DNA of 55,066 nucleotides from UBA6265 sp964526965 (GCA_964526965.1 CAZGML010000017.1:1-55066); one strand, 5' to 3'. Shown: positions 8,152-15,484, counted from the stretch's first letter. Notes: generated by a model from the sequence alone, not told the origin. Translations and numbers: made by a program.

Positions 8152-8403
8152 AGCCCGGGATGACGGGTGGAACTGGTGGTATCCGAGATTCTTCGGCTTC
8201 GCTGCGCTCAACACTCAGAATGACGGTGTATAGATACCACCATCGCCTGGGGATTAACCCCCGGGCCTACTTCGGGCCTGTGCGCAACAGCCCGGAATGA
8301 CGGGTGGAGTTGGTGTATCCGAGATTCTTCGGCTTCGCTGCGCCCAACACTCAGAATGACGGTGTATAGATACCACCATCGCCCGGGGATTCACCCTCGG
8401 CCC
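8152..8403. repeat. Two direct copies of a dispersed-type intergenic element
   Basis: Copy 1 (8152-8267) and copy 2 (8289-8403) are about 90% identical and 136-137 bases apart. Each has the core GAGATTCTTCGGCTTCGCTG followed by CAACACTCAGAATGAC and ends near GATACCACCATCGCC. In copy 1, TGGTGGTATC (8174-8183) and GATACCACCA (8233-8242) are perfect inverted arms, with ATTCT/AGAAT nested inside, so the element can fold into a long hairpin. The core is like the dispersed ATTCTTCG...CAGAATGAC repeats known from many bacterial genomes. It has no coding capacity. Confidence 0.75.
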
Positions 8404-8425
8404 ACATCCAAACCATCAGAAAAAC

Positions 8426-8459
8426 GACTCACCGCGGACATCGTTGTCCGCGGTGAGTC
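8426..8459 (-). terminator. Rho-independent terminator of the DUF892 gene
   Basis: Perfect 15-bp arms (GACTCACCGCGGACA / TGTCCGCGGTGAGTC) with a 4-base loop; on the minus strand it is followed by GTTTTT. It lies 39 bases past the stop at 8498. Confidence 0.9.
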
Positions 8460-8497
8460 CAGGGGTGGGGAAGGAGAGAACGTGTTTAGAGGGCGAC

Positions 8498-8989
8498 TTA
8501 TGCGGCTTTCACCTCGTCGCCAAGGGAGCGCACCAGCGCGCGAACCTTCTTGTCGGCTTCTTCCTCTTCAGCGAGGGTTTCGCTGAGCAGGTCAGCCACG
8601 TCGGATTCACCAAGGCTGCGTGCGAGTTGCATCAGGTTACGGTACGCGCAAATCTCGTAGTGTTCGGTCTTGTCGGCACCCATCAGCAGGCCAAGTTCTT
8701 TCACCATGCCCTTGGGTTTTTCCTCCATAAGGTGCTCGTGTTCCTTGCGCAGGCCATCGGCGCCGTAGCAGGTTACTTGCTCGGGCTTGGCACCGAGCAG
8801 TTCAAACACCTTGTTCAGGCGTTTAATCTGGCCCTCGGTTTCCTTGTAATGGTCGTTATAGGCCTTCTTGGCGTCGGCGTTTTCAGTCAGTTTGGCGTTT
8901 TGCTCCAACATGCTGAGGAAGATATTCTCCGCGCTCAACAGGTCAGAAAGTTCATGGATCAGAAAATCTTTCGGTTTCTCGAGTGTCAT
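8498..8989 (-). CDS. DUF892 (YciE/YciF-type) ferritin-like protein
   Basis: A 163-residue all-helical protein. It opens with KPKDFLIHELSDLLSAENIF, the first helix of the DUF892 ferritin-like four-helix bundle, and carries Glu/His residues (ENIF, HYKETE, HEHL, TEHYEICAYRNL, LAEEEEADKKV) spaced as in the di-metal-binding helices. Family members are induced by general or osmotic stress; their activity is unclear. ATG 8989 is chosen because GGAGG lies six bases upstream. It is divergent from the ChaB-like gene and its small membrane-protein operon, which fits a stress-response neighbourhood. It has its own strong terminator. Confidence 0.9.
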   Translation of the reverse strand: MTLEKPKDFLIHELSDLLSAENIFLSMLEQNAKLTENADAKKAYNDHYKETEGQIKRLNKVFELLGAKPEQVTCYGADGLRKEHEHLMEEKPKGMVKELGLLMGADKTEHYEICAYRNLMQLARSLGESDVADLLSETLAEEEEADKKVRALVRSLGDEVKAA

Positions 8990-9089
8990 CTTTGACCTCC
9001 CTAATGCGTCCCGGGATTCCGGGAGCCGTATACATGCCCCTAAAGCAAAAACCCTGCCACGGGCATCGGGCCTGGCCAAATGCCCCATG

Positions 9090-9118
9090 TTGGCATGGGT
9101 TCTGCGACCTGTTAGACA
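9090..9118 (+). promoter_or_regulatory. Putative promoter for the ChaB-like operon
   Basis: TTGGCA (9090-9095), 17-base spacer, TAGACA (9113-9118), 18 bases before the ChaB-like start. The -10 overlaps the region just upstream of the ribosome-binding site, so the leader would be very short. Confidence 0.4.
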
Positions 9119-9135
9119 GAGGAAAGGAGGCATCT

Positions 9136-9348
9136 ATGCCATATGATCGAATCACCAGCCTTCCGGATTCCGTGAAGGATAACCTCCCCAAACACGCGCA
9201 AGAGATCTATAAGGAAGCGTTCAACAGCGCAGAAGAGCAATACGAGGATGAGGAGCAGTTCCACCGCGTTGCCTGGAATGCCGTGAAGCAGAAGTATCAC
9301 AAGAACGAGAAGGGCAATTGGGTCCAGGGGAAATCTGAAGACGCCTGA
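9136..9348 (+). CDS. ChaB-like protein
   Basis: A 70-residue protein matching the ChaB domain: LPDSVKDNLPKHAQEIYKEA, FNSAEEQYEDEEQFHRVAWNAVKQKY, and a C-terminal basic K-N-E-K-G-N-W tail. ChaB is annotated as a cation-transport regulator in enteric bacteria, but in other phyla the domain occurs in small stress-linked proteins and the role is unproven. ATG 9136 is preceded by AAAGGAGG at ideal spacing; upstream in-frame starts lack such a site. It heads a run of small genes (9388, 9612, 9860) on the same strand. Confidence 0.85.
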   Translation: MPYDRITSLPDSVKDNLPKHAQEIYKEAFNSAEEQYEDEEQFHRVAWNAVKQKYHKNEKGNWVQGKSEDA

Positions 9349-9387
9349 TCCACTACCACCCACCGGCTACCAGCCAGGGACCACACA

Positions 9388-9615
9388 ATGACGGATTATC
9401 AGGAACCAGACGGGCGGCCGGGCGAGCAGCGCCAGCCGCCCACAACGAACCACGTAATCTGGGGGATGACGGCCGGTATCCTCATCGGTACAGCCATTGG
9501 CTTCATCCTCTGGGAGAACCCTGCCGTTGGCGTCGCTATCGGCATCGTCATCGGTTTTGTGCTCACCCTCATCTTCCGGCAGATCCTCAAACAGCGGATC
9601 CCAAATGAAAAGTGA
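9388..9615 (+). CDS. Small glycine-rich membrane protein (first of three)
   Basis: A 75-residue protein with a hydrophilic N-terminal tail (about 25 residues, Pro/Gln-rich) and two transmembrane segments built on small-residue spacing: GMTAGILIGTAIGFILW and VGVAIGIVIGFVLTLIF. The G-x3-G pattern favours tight helix packing. It resembles the two genes that follow and probably arose by tandem duplication. The stop overlaps the start region of the next gene, so translation is likely coupled. No family name is certain and no function is assigned. Confidence 0.7.
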   Translation: MTDYQEPDGRPGEQRQPPTTNHVIWGMTAGILIGTAIGFILWENPAVGVAIGIVIGFVLTLIFRQILKQRIPNEK

Positions 9616-9863
9616 ACCGGGCGATGACCGATAATGACAAGCAAATTCACCAGCACCCGCTACCCGCGGAAGATCTCCCTCCTATGCCGGAGGAGGAAAC
9701 GGAGGTTAAGGCGAACCGCATCGGTATCGGTGTGGTTATTGGTGCCATCATCGGTGTTTCACTTGGCGTTGTACTCGGGCTGATCGTATTTGATAATGTC
9801 GGCATCGGAATCGGGGTTGGAATCGCCCTGGGTATTGCCTTTGCCGGAGCACTCAATCGATGA
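9612..9863 (+). CDS. Small glycine-rich membrane protein (second of three)
   Basis: An 83-residue protein from GTG 9612; an ATG at 9624 is an equally possible start. A charged N-terminal tail (Pro/Glu-rich) precedes two transmembrane segments (GIGVVIGAIIGVSLGVVLGL and GIGIGVGIALGIAFAGAL) linked by IVFDN. The linker and Gly pattern match the third paralogue (VLDN) and, less closely, the first (LWEN). Its start overlaps the previous stop and its TGA overlaps the ATG of the next gene (ATGA), so the three are translationally coupled. Confidence 0.7.
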   Translation: MNRAMTDNDKQIHQHPLPAEDLPPMPEEETEVKANRIGIGVVIGAIIGVSLGVVLGLIVFDNVGIGIGVGIALGIAFAGALNR

Positions 9864-10132
9864 CACGTAATACAGATAAGCCAAGTACAGACACTGATCA
9901 GCCAGAAACGGACCAGCCGAATACCGCCTTCGCCACAAACTACGCGTTAGGCATCGCGCTTGGCATTCCGCTTGGCACCATGTTTGGATTGGCGGTGCTG
10001 GATAACATCGCTCTCGGCATGGTCTTTGGTATCGCGTTTGCCCCGGTTATCGGGTTGATTCTTAATCGAATTAACCCAGGGCAGGCCCAGTCTGCAGACG
10101 CTCACGGCGAATCAGGCGACCATAGGGCCTGA
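9860..10132 (+). CDS. Small glycine-rich membrane protein (third of three)
   Basis: A 90-residue protein beginning in the ATGA overlap with the preceding gene. A hydrophilic Thr/Asp/Gln-rich tail (residues 1-25) is followed by two transmembrane segments (YALGIALGIPLGTMFGLAVL and NIALGMVFGIAFAPVIGLIL) and a polar C-terminus. It shares the small-residue repeat and the (F/L)DN linker with its upstream neighbour. Three coupled paralogues suggest a hetero-oligomeric membrane assembly, which is inference only. It converges on the DoxX-like gene with only 16 bases between. Confidence 0.7.
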   Translation: MTRNTDKPSTDTDQPETDQPNTAFATNYALGIALGIPLGTMFGLAVLDNIALGMVFGIAFAPVIGLILNRINPGQAQSADAHGESGDHRA

Positions 10133-10148
10133 TCCGCCGAACTTCCAT

Positions 10149-10508
10149 CTACACTGTGCGATCGGGAGTGCGCTTGAGCAGCACCGCCAGGATCGCTGCC
10201 AATATCATCCCCGCTCCGGAAGGAGCCACGTTCTTATCCCCTGCGCGGATGTGCGCCGATACCGCTCCGGCGAAATAGAGCACCAGGCAGATAGCGGTCA
10301 GCATCATCAGTGGCGGCCAGAAGATCCCCACAATAAGTCCAGCTGTGCCCAGCATCTCGAGCGTGGCCAATTCGTCCCACCACTTCCGCGGCACCTCGGC
10401 CGATTCCAGGTTGTGTTCAATTGGTTTGGCTCGGGCAAACTTGCCGATACCCGTGAAAACAAGCAGCCCCAGCAGGGCTGTCGTTACGAGGATGATTGAC
10501 TTTCTCAT
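10149..10508 (-). CDS. DoxX-like membrane protein
   Basis: A 119-residue protein with four predicted transmembrane helices. The pattern RKSIILVTTALLGLLVFTGIGKF, then a Lys/Trp-rich loop (VPRKWWDELATLEMLGTAGLI) and FWPPLMMLTAICLVLYFAGA fits the DoxX/DoxX-like family, whose members are membrane proteins often linked to oxidative stress or quinone-related functions. ATG 10508 has a strong AGGAG site. It is monocistronic and divergent from the SDR gene. The substrate or partner is not visible. Confidence 0.82.
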   Translation of the reverse strand: MRKSIILVTTALLGLLVFTGIGKFARAKPIEHNLESAEVPRKWWDELATLEMLGTAGLIVGIFWPPLMMLTAICLVLYFAGAVSAHIRAGDKNVAPSGAGMILAAILAVLLKRTPDRTV

Positions 10509-10643
10509 TCAGTTCTCCTGATTCGTATTGGCACCATATTGCCACGCAGCATTATCGCAACCGATGTGCCACATGCTCCGTACGTGGCACGATCTGTGCA
10601 TTCCCACGTGCAGGTAATTCGAGTGCTTAAGGAAGGAAGTCTT

Positions 10644-11525
10644 GTGAATACGAAGAAGACCGATCCACGATCAATCGAACCTCAGGGACCGTTTCCCGAG
10701 CAGGACCAACAGTATCCGGGCACCGAGGCAGGCATGACGCCGCTGCCGGATTTCGGCGAAGAGTCCTATACGGGCTCGGGCAAGCTGCAAGGCAAGGTGG
10801 CCCTCATTACCGGCGCAGATAGTGGCATTGGTCGGGCAGTGGCGCTGGCCTATGCCCGCGAGGGTGCGGATGTCGCTATTTCCTACCTCTCAGAAGACGA
10901 TGATGCCGAGGAGACCGCGCGTGTGGTACGCGAATCAGGCCGCAAGGCGCTGGTGCTTCCCGGCGATATTCGCGAGAAGTCGCATTGCGAATTGCTCCTC
11001 TCTCGTACGGTGAGTGAACTCGGCAAGCTGGATATCCTCGTGAGTAACGCGGCGTTCCAATCCACGTATGAGCGTGTGGAGAACATCCCCGATGAGGATT
11101 GGCATCGCGCCATAGAGACGAATCTCGACGCGATGTTTTACCTGACCAAAGCCGCGATTCCGCACCTGCAAACGGGTGGGGCAGTGATCATCACCACCTC
11201 AATCCAGGCGCAGCAGCCCAGCTCGGCACTGCTCCATTACGCCACCACCAAGGCCGCCCAGGTAGCCTACACCAAGGCGCTGGCACAGGATTTGATTAAG
11301 AACGGTGTGAGAGTCAATGCGGTGGCACCCGGCCCGATCTGGACGCCGCTCATTGTTTCCACCATGGATGCAGGAATGTACGAGTCCTTCGGACAGGACA
11401 CGCTGCTGGGTCGCGCTGGCCAGCCGGCCGAACTGGCACCCACATACGTCTTCCTGGCATCGGACGACAGCACGTATATCACCGGAGAGACGATCGCCGT
11501 TACCGGCGGAAACGTCTTCACCTAA
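10644..11525 (+). CDS. SDR-family oxidoreductase (stress-type glucose-dehydrogenase-like)
   Basis: A 293-residue short-chain dehydrogenase. The N-terminal extension PFPEQDQQYPGTEAGMTPLPD is characteristic of the YdaD/YhdF/YhxC group of stress-induced SDRs. The Rossmann motif TGADSGIG follows at about residue 56, then VLPGDIRE, a SNAAF variant of NNAG, the catalytic Ser in TTSIQ, and YATTK (Tyr-x3-Lys). PGPIWTPL and the C-terminal TGETIAVTGG are usual. It would oxidise or reduce an alcohol or carbonyl with NAD(P). GTG 10644 is preferred over 10539 because AAGGAAGG lies just upstream and the family N-terminus starts there. Confidence 0.92.
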   Translation: MNTKKTDPRSIEPQGPFPEQDQQYPGTEAGMTPLPDFGEESYTGSGKLQGKVALITGADSGIGRAVALAYAREGADVAISYLSEDDDAEETARVVRESGRKALVLPGDIREKSHCELLLSRTVSELGKLDILVSNAAFQSTYERVENIPDEDWHRAIETNLDAMFYLTKAAIPHLQTGGAVIITTSIQAQQPSSALLHYATTKAAQVAYTKALAQDLIKNGVRVNAVAPGPIWTPLIVSTMDAGMYESFGQDTLLGRAGQPAELAPTYVFLASDDSTYITGETIAVTGGNVFT

Positions 11526-11550
11526 CCTCGACACAACGACGTGTGGCAGG

Positions 11551-11570
11551 CGCCCGGATTCATCCGGGCG
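11551..11570 (+). terminator. Terminator after the SDR gene
   Basis: CGCCCGGAT-TC-ATCCGGGCG followed by TTTGTCTTG, 26 bases after the SDR stop. Confidence 0.75.
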
Positions 11571-11666
11571 TTTGTCTTGCCAATCGATTTTTCTACAGAC
11601 ATTCCACCTGCTTTCAGGCATACTGGCTCCTGTAACGGTCCATTTACCATAAGTGAAAGCACTGGC

Positions 11667-12230
11667 ATGTATCCCGAAAGCACATTCTGGTTCGATGTCC
11701 CTCGCGCGCCTCAACTCTCGCGAGTACTTATTTTCGTGAAGTGGCTGCTGCTCCTGCCGCACGCATTTATCTTGTGGGCGTTCGGCATCCTTGCATCAAT
11801 CGCCGCCTTCATCGGGTGGTGGGCAGTGCTCTTTACCGGATCGTACCCGGTCGGGCTGTGGAACATCGTGTATGCCTATGTGCGCTGGAACACGCGAGTG
11901 AGCGTCTACTCCATGTTGCTGCGCGATGAGTACCCGCCATTTGGCGACGAACCCTACCCGATGCAACTGTACCTGGAGCGACCCGGGCAGCAATCCCGAT
12001 TGCTCCTCATTGGCCGCTTCTTTATCCTGATTCCCGTTGGTCTCTGGTTGTCGGTGGTTGGGCTCTTTGCGGCGGTTCTGCTGGTCGTCGCGTTCTTCGC
12101 CATTCTCTTCCTGGGCCATATCCCCGAGGATATTCATCGTCCCATCGTCAGCATCTATCGCTACATGTTGCGCGTGAACGTGTATGCCTACGTGCTTACA
12201 GACGAATGGCCGGGCTTCCGTATCGGATAA
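11667..12230 (+). CDS. DUF4389 family membrane protein
   Basis: A 187-residue protein with two hydrophobic halves. It begins MYPESTFWFDVPRAPQLSRV, then two transmembrane helices (FVKWLLLLPHAFILWAF and ASIAAFIGWWAVLFTG), the conserved YPVGLWNIVYAYVRWNTRV segment with DEYPPF, and a second pair of helices ending in HRPIVSIYRYMLRVNVYAY and LTDEWPGF. This duplicated pattern is the DUF4389 signature, a family of unknown function common in Actinobacteria and Chloroflexota. ATG 11667 is chosen because the conserved domain starts at once. It is monocistronic, downstream of a terminator. Confidence 0.87.
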   Translation: MYPESTFWFDVPRAPQLSRVLIFVKWLLLLPHAFILWAFGILASIAAFIGWWAVLFTGSYPVGLWNIVYAYVRWNTRVSVYSMLLRDEYPPFGDEPYPMQLYLERPGQQSRLLLIGRFFILIPVGLWLSVVGLFAAVLLVVAFFAILFLGHIPEDIHRPIVSIYRYMLRVNVYAYVLTDEWPGFRIG

Positions 12231-12243
12231 CGTGCGCGTCTTG

Positions 12244-12271
12244 TTGACACCGCGGCGGGGTCGCTTATACT
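12244..12271 (+). promoter_or_regulatory. Near-consensus sigma70 promoter of the small structured transcript
   Basis: TTGACA (12244-12249), 16-base spacer, TATACT (12266-12271). It is the best promoter match I found in the window, 14 bases after the DUF4389 stop. Confidence 0.8.
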
Positions 12272-12340
12272 GTACCCACGGGCGGGACATGTATCCGCCA
12301 AAATCACACCATACCGATTAGGGTAAAGGAGGTGATGCCC

Positions 12341-12385
12341 ATGACAAGCGATAGTACGGGCATCACGCCGGAGGTAGCTAGCTAG
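12341..12385 (+). CDS. 14-codon ORF with perfect ribosome-binding site
   Basis: Encodes MTSDSTGITPEVAS. AAAGGAGG lies 8 bases before ATG 12341 (an in-frame ATG at 12335 is also possible but too close to the site). The start codon sits in the 17-base loop of a perfect 9-bp stem whose left arm overlaps the base just after the ribosome-binding site, so translation and folding could interact. The peptide is polar, with no membrane segment and no run of a single amino acid as in classic attenuators. Whether it is translated is unknown. Confidence 0.4.
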   Translation: MTSDSTGITPEVAS

Positions 12386-12406
12386 CTCTTGCGTGATGCA
12401 ACGCAA

Positions 12407-12434
12407 GGGGGTCGATTCGCGTGAATCGGCCCCC
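12407..12434 (+). terminator. Terminator of the small transcript
   Basis: GGGGGTCGATTC-GCGT-GAATCGGCCCCC (12-bp stem, one G-T pair) followed by TTCGCGCTTTT. It is closely related in sequence to the terminator at 13832-13855. Confidence 0.8.
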
Positions 12435-12544
12435 TTCGCGCTTTTCGGGGATGGAACGTCTGCCGCATAGCGCAAATCCACCATGAAATCATCCTCTCTC
12501 CGCTATACTGCTACCAGTCAGTTGGGGTATATGGAGACACAGGC

Positions 12545-13765
12545 ATGAACCGACGAGAGTTCCTCGGGGCGATCAGTGGATCGTTCGCGCTTTCAATGAT
12601 TGCTTCCTACATTGGTGCTACCGCGCAAGAGCGCAATGCGATTCGCACAATCCACGAGACTGCTGCCGAGCGGCTGCTTCAAATGTATTCCTACATTCCC
12701 AAGACCCCTGAATACGAGGCATCGGCCGTTGACGATGCCCTATGGGCGGACCTGAGTAAGCAGTTCGATGCTTATGGCTATCTGCATCACAGGGAAGCCT
12801 TTTTTGACGACCTGGGCACCTCGGCAGCAACGTGGTTCACGCAGGCTGGCGCGGTTCAGCGGCATCCACGTGAACCAGATTTTTACGTTCACGTACCCGT
12901 AGTGATGGTGGATCAGGTGCTCGAAATAGGTGAAAGCCATTTTCCAAACACACTGACGCTGTTGACGGGAGTAGATCCGACAATACCTGCAGGCATTTTT
13001 CAGGAAAAGGGTTATGACAATACGTCCTTCAGCGGCGGAATGATATATATTCACGCGGAACAGGCTGTTGTCAAACAAATAACCTGGAATCGATTTGCAG
13101 TTTTGCTGGATGAAGGTGTTCTTGCCTGGTTCTATTCGGAAAAACAGGCACACAACTACGCTGCCTGGATAGAAGCGGGCGGATCCTCACTGGCGGATAG
13201 TCAGCTGGTGCGGAGACACCTGGAACTCGTAGAGCCCGATGCCATCACCCTCGCTTCGGTTTTTGGAGCTCGACTGGAAATGAATGGATCAGCCAGGAGA
13301 GTTTTGGGTGACTACGCATCTGAAGACACCGTCGAGGCTTTCAAAGACCAGGTGACCGTGCCACTTCGCCGTCAGGAGGAACTGTTTGGGAAAATGCCGC
13401 GAGTTCATTCAATGTCGGTGAGCTGTGAGGCTGGAGCATTATACATTTCTGATTCCGATGAACATGCGCCCGAACTCGTGTCGGGATACAGAGCCCCCAA
13501 GGCCTATGTGAAACTTACGTTCGGGTCAAACGATGATGCGTATCTGGCCGCCGAGATTATTGAGTGGCGAATGAAGAACACGCCTTCGTGGATAAGTAGG
13601 GAAGTCATCGATTTCGAACCATTCATGCCGCTCCCAATAGATCGTTCTGGCGTGCGCGATGGAGTTCTCATCCTCCGCTTTGATGAGCCGATTGCGGCCC
13701 ATCGCGTTCGGGGAATGCTGCTTCAGAATGATCTCGCTATCTATGGGTGGGGTGAGTTCAGTTAG
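12545..13765 (+). CDS. Exported protein, distant member of the family at 51625-55066
   Basis: A 406-residue protein with a Tat-like signal (NRREFLGAISGSFALSMIA...ATA). The mature part begins with a short conserved segment (LLQMYSYIPKTPE) similar in position to MLEYVPQTAVL and MLGYAPDRL in the tandem proteins near 52-54 kb. The middle has a GVDPT...IFQEKGY segment followed by an aromatic strand and FAVLLDEGVLAWFYSEKQ, matching in layout the MNNVAILEGDLIVYAAT segment of those proteins. No catalytic motif or known domain is recognised. GGAG lies upstream of ATG 12545. It is bounded by two near-identical terminators. Function unknown. Confidence 0.7.
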   Translation: MNRREFLGAISGSFALSMIASYIGATAQERNAIRTIHETAAERLLQMYSYIPKTPEYEASAVDDALWADLSKQFDAYGYLHHREAFFDDLGTSAATWFTQAGAVQRHPREPDFYVHVPVVMVDQVLEIGESHFPNTLTLLTGVDPTIPAGIFQEKGYDNTSFSGGMIYIHAEQAVVKQITWNRFAVLLDEGVLAWFYSEKQAHNYAAWIEAGGSSLADSQLVRRHLELVEPDAITLASVFGARLEMNGSARRVLGDYASEDTVEAFKDQVTVPLRRQEELFGKMPRVHSMSVSCEAGALYISDSDEHAPELVSGYRAPKAYVKLTFGSNDDAYLAAEIIEWRMKNTPSWISREVIDFEPFMPLPIDRSGVRDGVLILRFDEPIAAHRVRGMLLQNDLAIYGWGEFS

Positions 13766-13831
13766 ATTGCAGCAGCGTTCACCGAGGTGACGCTCCCGTA
13801 TCAAGATATTCCATCGTTCATTATTGCAAGC

Positions 13832-13855
13832 GGGTCGGTTCGCGTGAACCGACCC
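13832..13855 (+). terminator. Terminator after the exported protein gene
   Basis: GGGTCGGTTC-GCGT-GAACCGACCC then CCTTCGCGTTTTT. Shares loop and flanks with the terminator at 12407. Confidence 0.85.
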
Positions 13856-13882
13856 CCTTCGCGTTTTTCCTGAATTTGTGGT

Positions 13883-15235
13883 CTAGATCGTTTCCGGCTC
13901 GGCATCGCCAGTCATGCTGTAGCGGAGAATTGCACCGACTCCACCCAGTTCTTCAAGGTCGCGGGAGGCGTCGGTTTGCGGCATCTCTTCATTGGCATCG
14001 CGCACTTCCGTATCCTCGTCTGCCGGAACTGCAGAGTGAATCACATCCACTTCTGCGCCACTAATGAGGGCCAGTCGTACAAGCTCATCGTGCAGCTCCA
14101 CCTTCACCAGCTTCGAAACGTCTCCGCCGGCCGGGTGAGTGGTGGGGAGGTTATCGACGCCGTACAGATGCATCTCGTAATCGGCCCAGCCATCGCCTTC
14201 AAACGTGTCTGAAAGCACCAGGGTGTCTACCTGACCGTTCTGGAGCTTACGTACCACTTCGCTCGCGCCGAATGCACCAATGCCTCCCTGGCCGATTGCG
14301 CTTTTGAGGCGATCAACGGAATCCTGTTCGCGTTGGCGCTCGGCCTTTTCCGCCAGCGGAATCGTCTGTTCGATCTTTTCTTCCGGCGACACAACGGATT
14401 CCATTCGCACTGTATCGAAGACAATATCTTCAAGCCGATTCGGCATCTCGTTCGTCAGCGCGCTCATCATCACTTCAGATGCGGCCAAAATCAGCACGTC
14501 TACGCCGGTATCACGCAGTGCGTTGTCGACTTCTTCCAGCGTATCCCGCGCAAATGCTTCAACGCGTTCATCTGCTCGTTTTTGGTATCGCCGCTGGCTC
14601 CAGCCACCTTGCTGTTGCTTGCGTGGATAGAGCGTGGATTCCAATTGAACCGATCGGTCTCGTGCTCCGCGAGTCACGAAGCTCAGGGTCGCGGTTTCCT
14701 GATCGGCCTGGAGAATGGCGTAGGTGGGGTAATCCTCAATCATGCGCACAAGCTTGTACACGCGCGGCACCACGCCGACATTGATGCTCGTATCGATTGG
14801 CAGGTTCAGGCCGGTTGCCTCGAACACGCCGGATGGCTCGTGCGCAACGATGTACACACCACTGGCGGCCGGGTCGAGGTCGTTCTGAATCCAGTTCGAT
14901 ATACGCTCCGCACTCTGTTGCAGGGCTTCGAACGTCTCACCGCGCGGACCATAACTCTCAATGAGCGCTTTCAGATCCTTTTCCATCTCATTGAGCGCCG
15001 GGCGATAACTGCCCGCGTCGTCCTGGTCTGGCTCGGAGCGGCGCGTTTCTTCAGCCTCCCGGCGGCCCGGGTTATCGCCTTGTACCGTCCAGTCCAACGT
15101 AATGGTGAGGTAGGGAACCTCGTATTGGGGCGGGAGGTTAGCAAGCCGGCCGAGCAGTTCGTCTGCCGACATATCAAATGTCGAGGGGTGGTCGTGCACG
15201 CGAACCGAGCGTGTTGGGTCTGTTGCCATAATCAT
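13883..15235 (-). CDS. Bacterial archaeo-eukaryotic release-factor-like protein (baeRF/Vms1-type)
   Basis: A 450-residue protein. Residues about 30-125 form an N-terminal helical/strand region (LANLPPQYEVPYLTITLDWT), followed by an eRF1-like domain with VYIVAHEPSGVFEA. The motif QQQGGWSQRRYQKR lies at about residues 207-220; GGxSQxR is the loop equivalent to GGQ of release factors in Vms1/VLRF1 and baeRF proteins. A helical stretch and a third domain end with GGVGAILRYSM, the usual close of baeRF proteins. Such proteins act on stalled ribosomes by peptidyl-tRNA cleavage, though baeRF members are mostly untested. The small acidic protein gene at 15260 lies 24 bases upstream and probably shares the operon. 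The MI-MATDP start could also be two codons later. Confidence 0.82.
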   Translation of the reverse strand: MIMATDPTRSVRVHDHPSTFDMSADELLGRLANLPPQYEVPYLTITLDWTVQGDNPGRREAEETRRSEPDQDDAGSYRPALNEMEKDLKALIESYGPRGETFEALQQSAERISNWIQNDLDPAASGVYIVAHEPSGVFEATGLNLPIDTSINVGVVPRVYKLVRMIEDYPTYAILQADQETATLSFVTRGARDRSVQLESTLYPRKQQQGGWSQRRYQKRADERVEAFARDTLEEVDNALRDTGVDVLILAASEVMMSALTNEMPNRLEDIVFDTVRMESVVSPEEKIEQTIPLAEKAERQREQDSVDRLKSAIGQGGIGAFGASEVVRKLQNGQVDTLVLSDTFEGDGWADYEMHLYGVDNLPTTHPAGGDVSKLVKVELHDELVRLALISGAEVDVIHSAVPADEDTEVRDANEEMPQTDASRDLEELGGVGAILRYSMTGDAEPETI

Positions 15236-15259
15236 GTCTTTCTTGATCAGCTGCGAAGT

Positions 15260-15484
15260 CTATCCGTCGTTATTGTCATTATCGTCGGTATTTCCGGATT
15301 CCTTCAGCTTTTCGCGCATGCGTTCCTCAAACTGCTCTTCGGTTTCTTGCACCGGTGCGCCTTCGGAGGCTTCGTGGCGAAGTTTGGCATCCTTTTGGGA
15401 GAGCGTTTCGCGCGCATCATCGAAGTTTCTGCGAGCGTTGTCTTCACGTTCTCGTACGCGTTCTATAGGTGGTCGATTATCCAT
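15260..15484 (-). CDS. Small, highly charged protein of unknown function
   Basis: A 74-residue protein, almost entirely Asp/Glu/Arg/Lys/Asn, predicted helical (RVREREDNARRNFDDARETL, EEQFEERMREKLKESG) with an acidic disordered tail (NTDDNDNNDG). GAGAGGAG lies upstream of ATG 15484. It immediately precedes the baeRF-like gene on the same strand with 24 bases between stop and start, suggesting co-expression. No family is recognised. Confidence 0.65.
   Translation of the reverse strand: MDNRPPIERVREREDNARRNFDDARETLSQKDAKLRHEASEGAPVQETEEQFEERMREKLKESGNTDDNDNNDG

Larger units (their letters stand above)
12278..12445 (+). ncRNA. Candidate short structured RNA or small mRNA
   Basis: A unit of about 165 bases bounded by the promoter at 12244 and the terminator at 12407-12434. 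It can form three successive hairpins: GTGATGCCC/GGGCATCAC (12332-12340 with 12358-12366), CTTGCGT/ACGCAAG (12388-12394 with 12401-12407) and the terminator stem. An ideal ribosome-binding site (AAAGGAGG) and a 14-codon ORF lie in the first hairpin. It ends about 100 bases before the next gene. It could be a regulatory RNA, a small-protein mRNA, or a leader whose terminator controls the gene at 12545. Boundaries are inferred. Confidence 0.5.

Noticed and set aside
8152..8403. Insertion sequence at the two direct repeats
   Set aside because: No transposase frame and no clear target duplication; units are about 115 bases.
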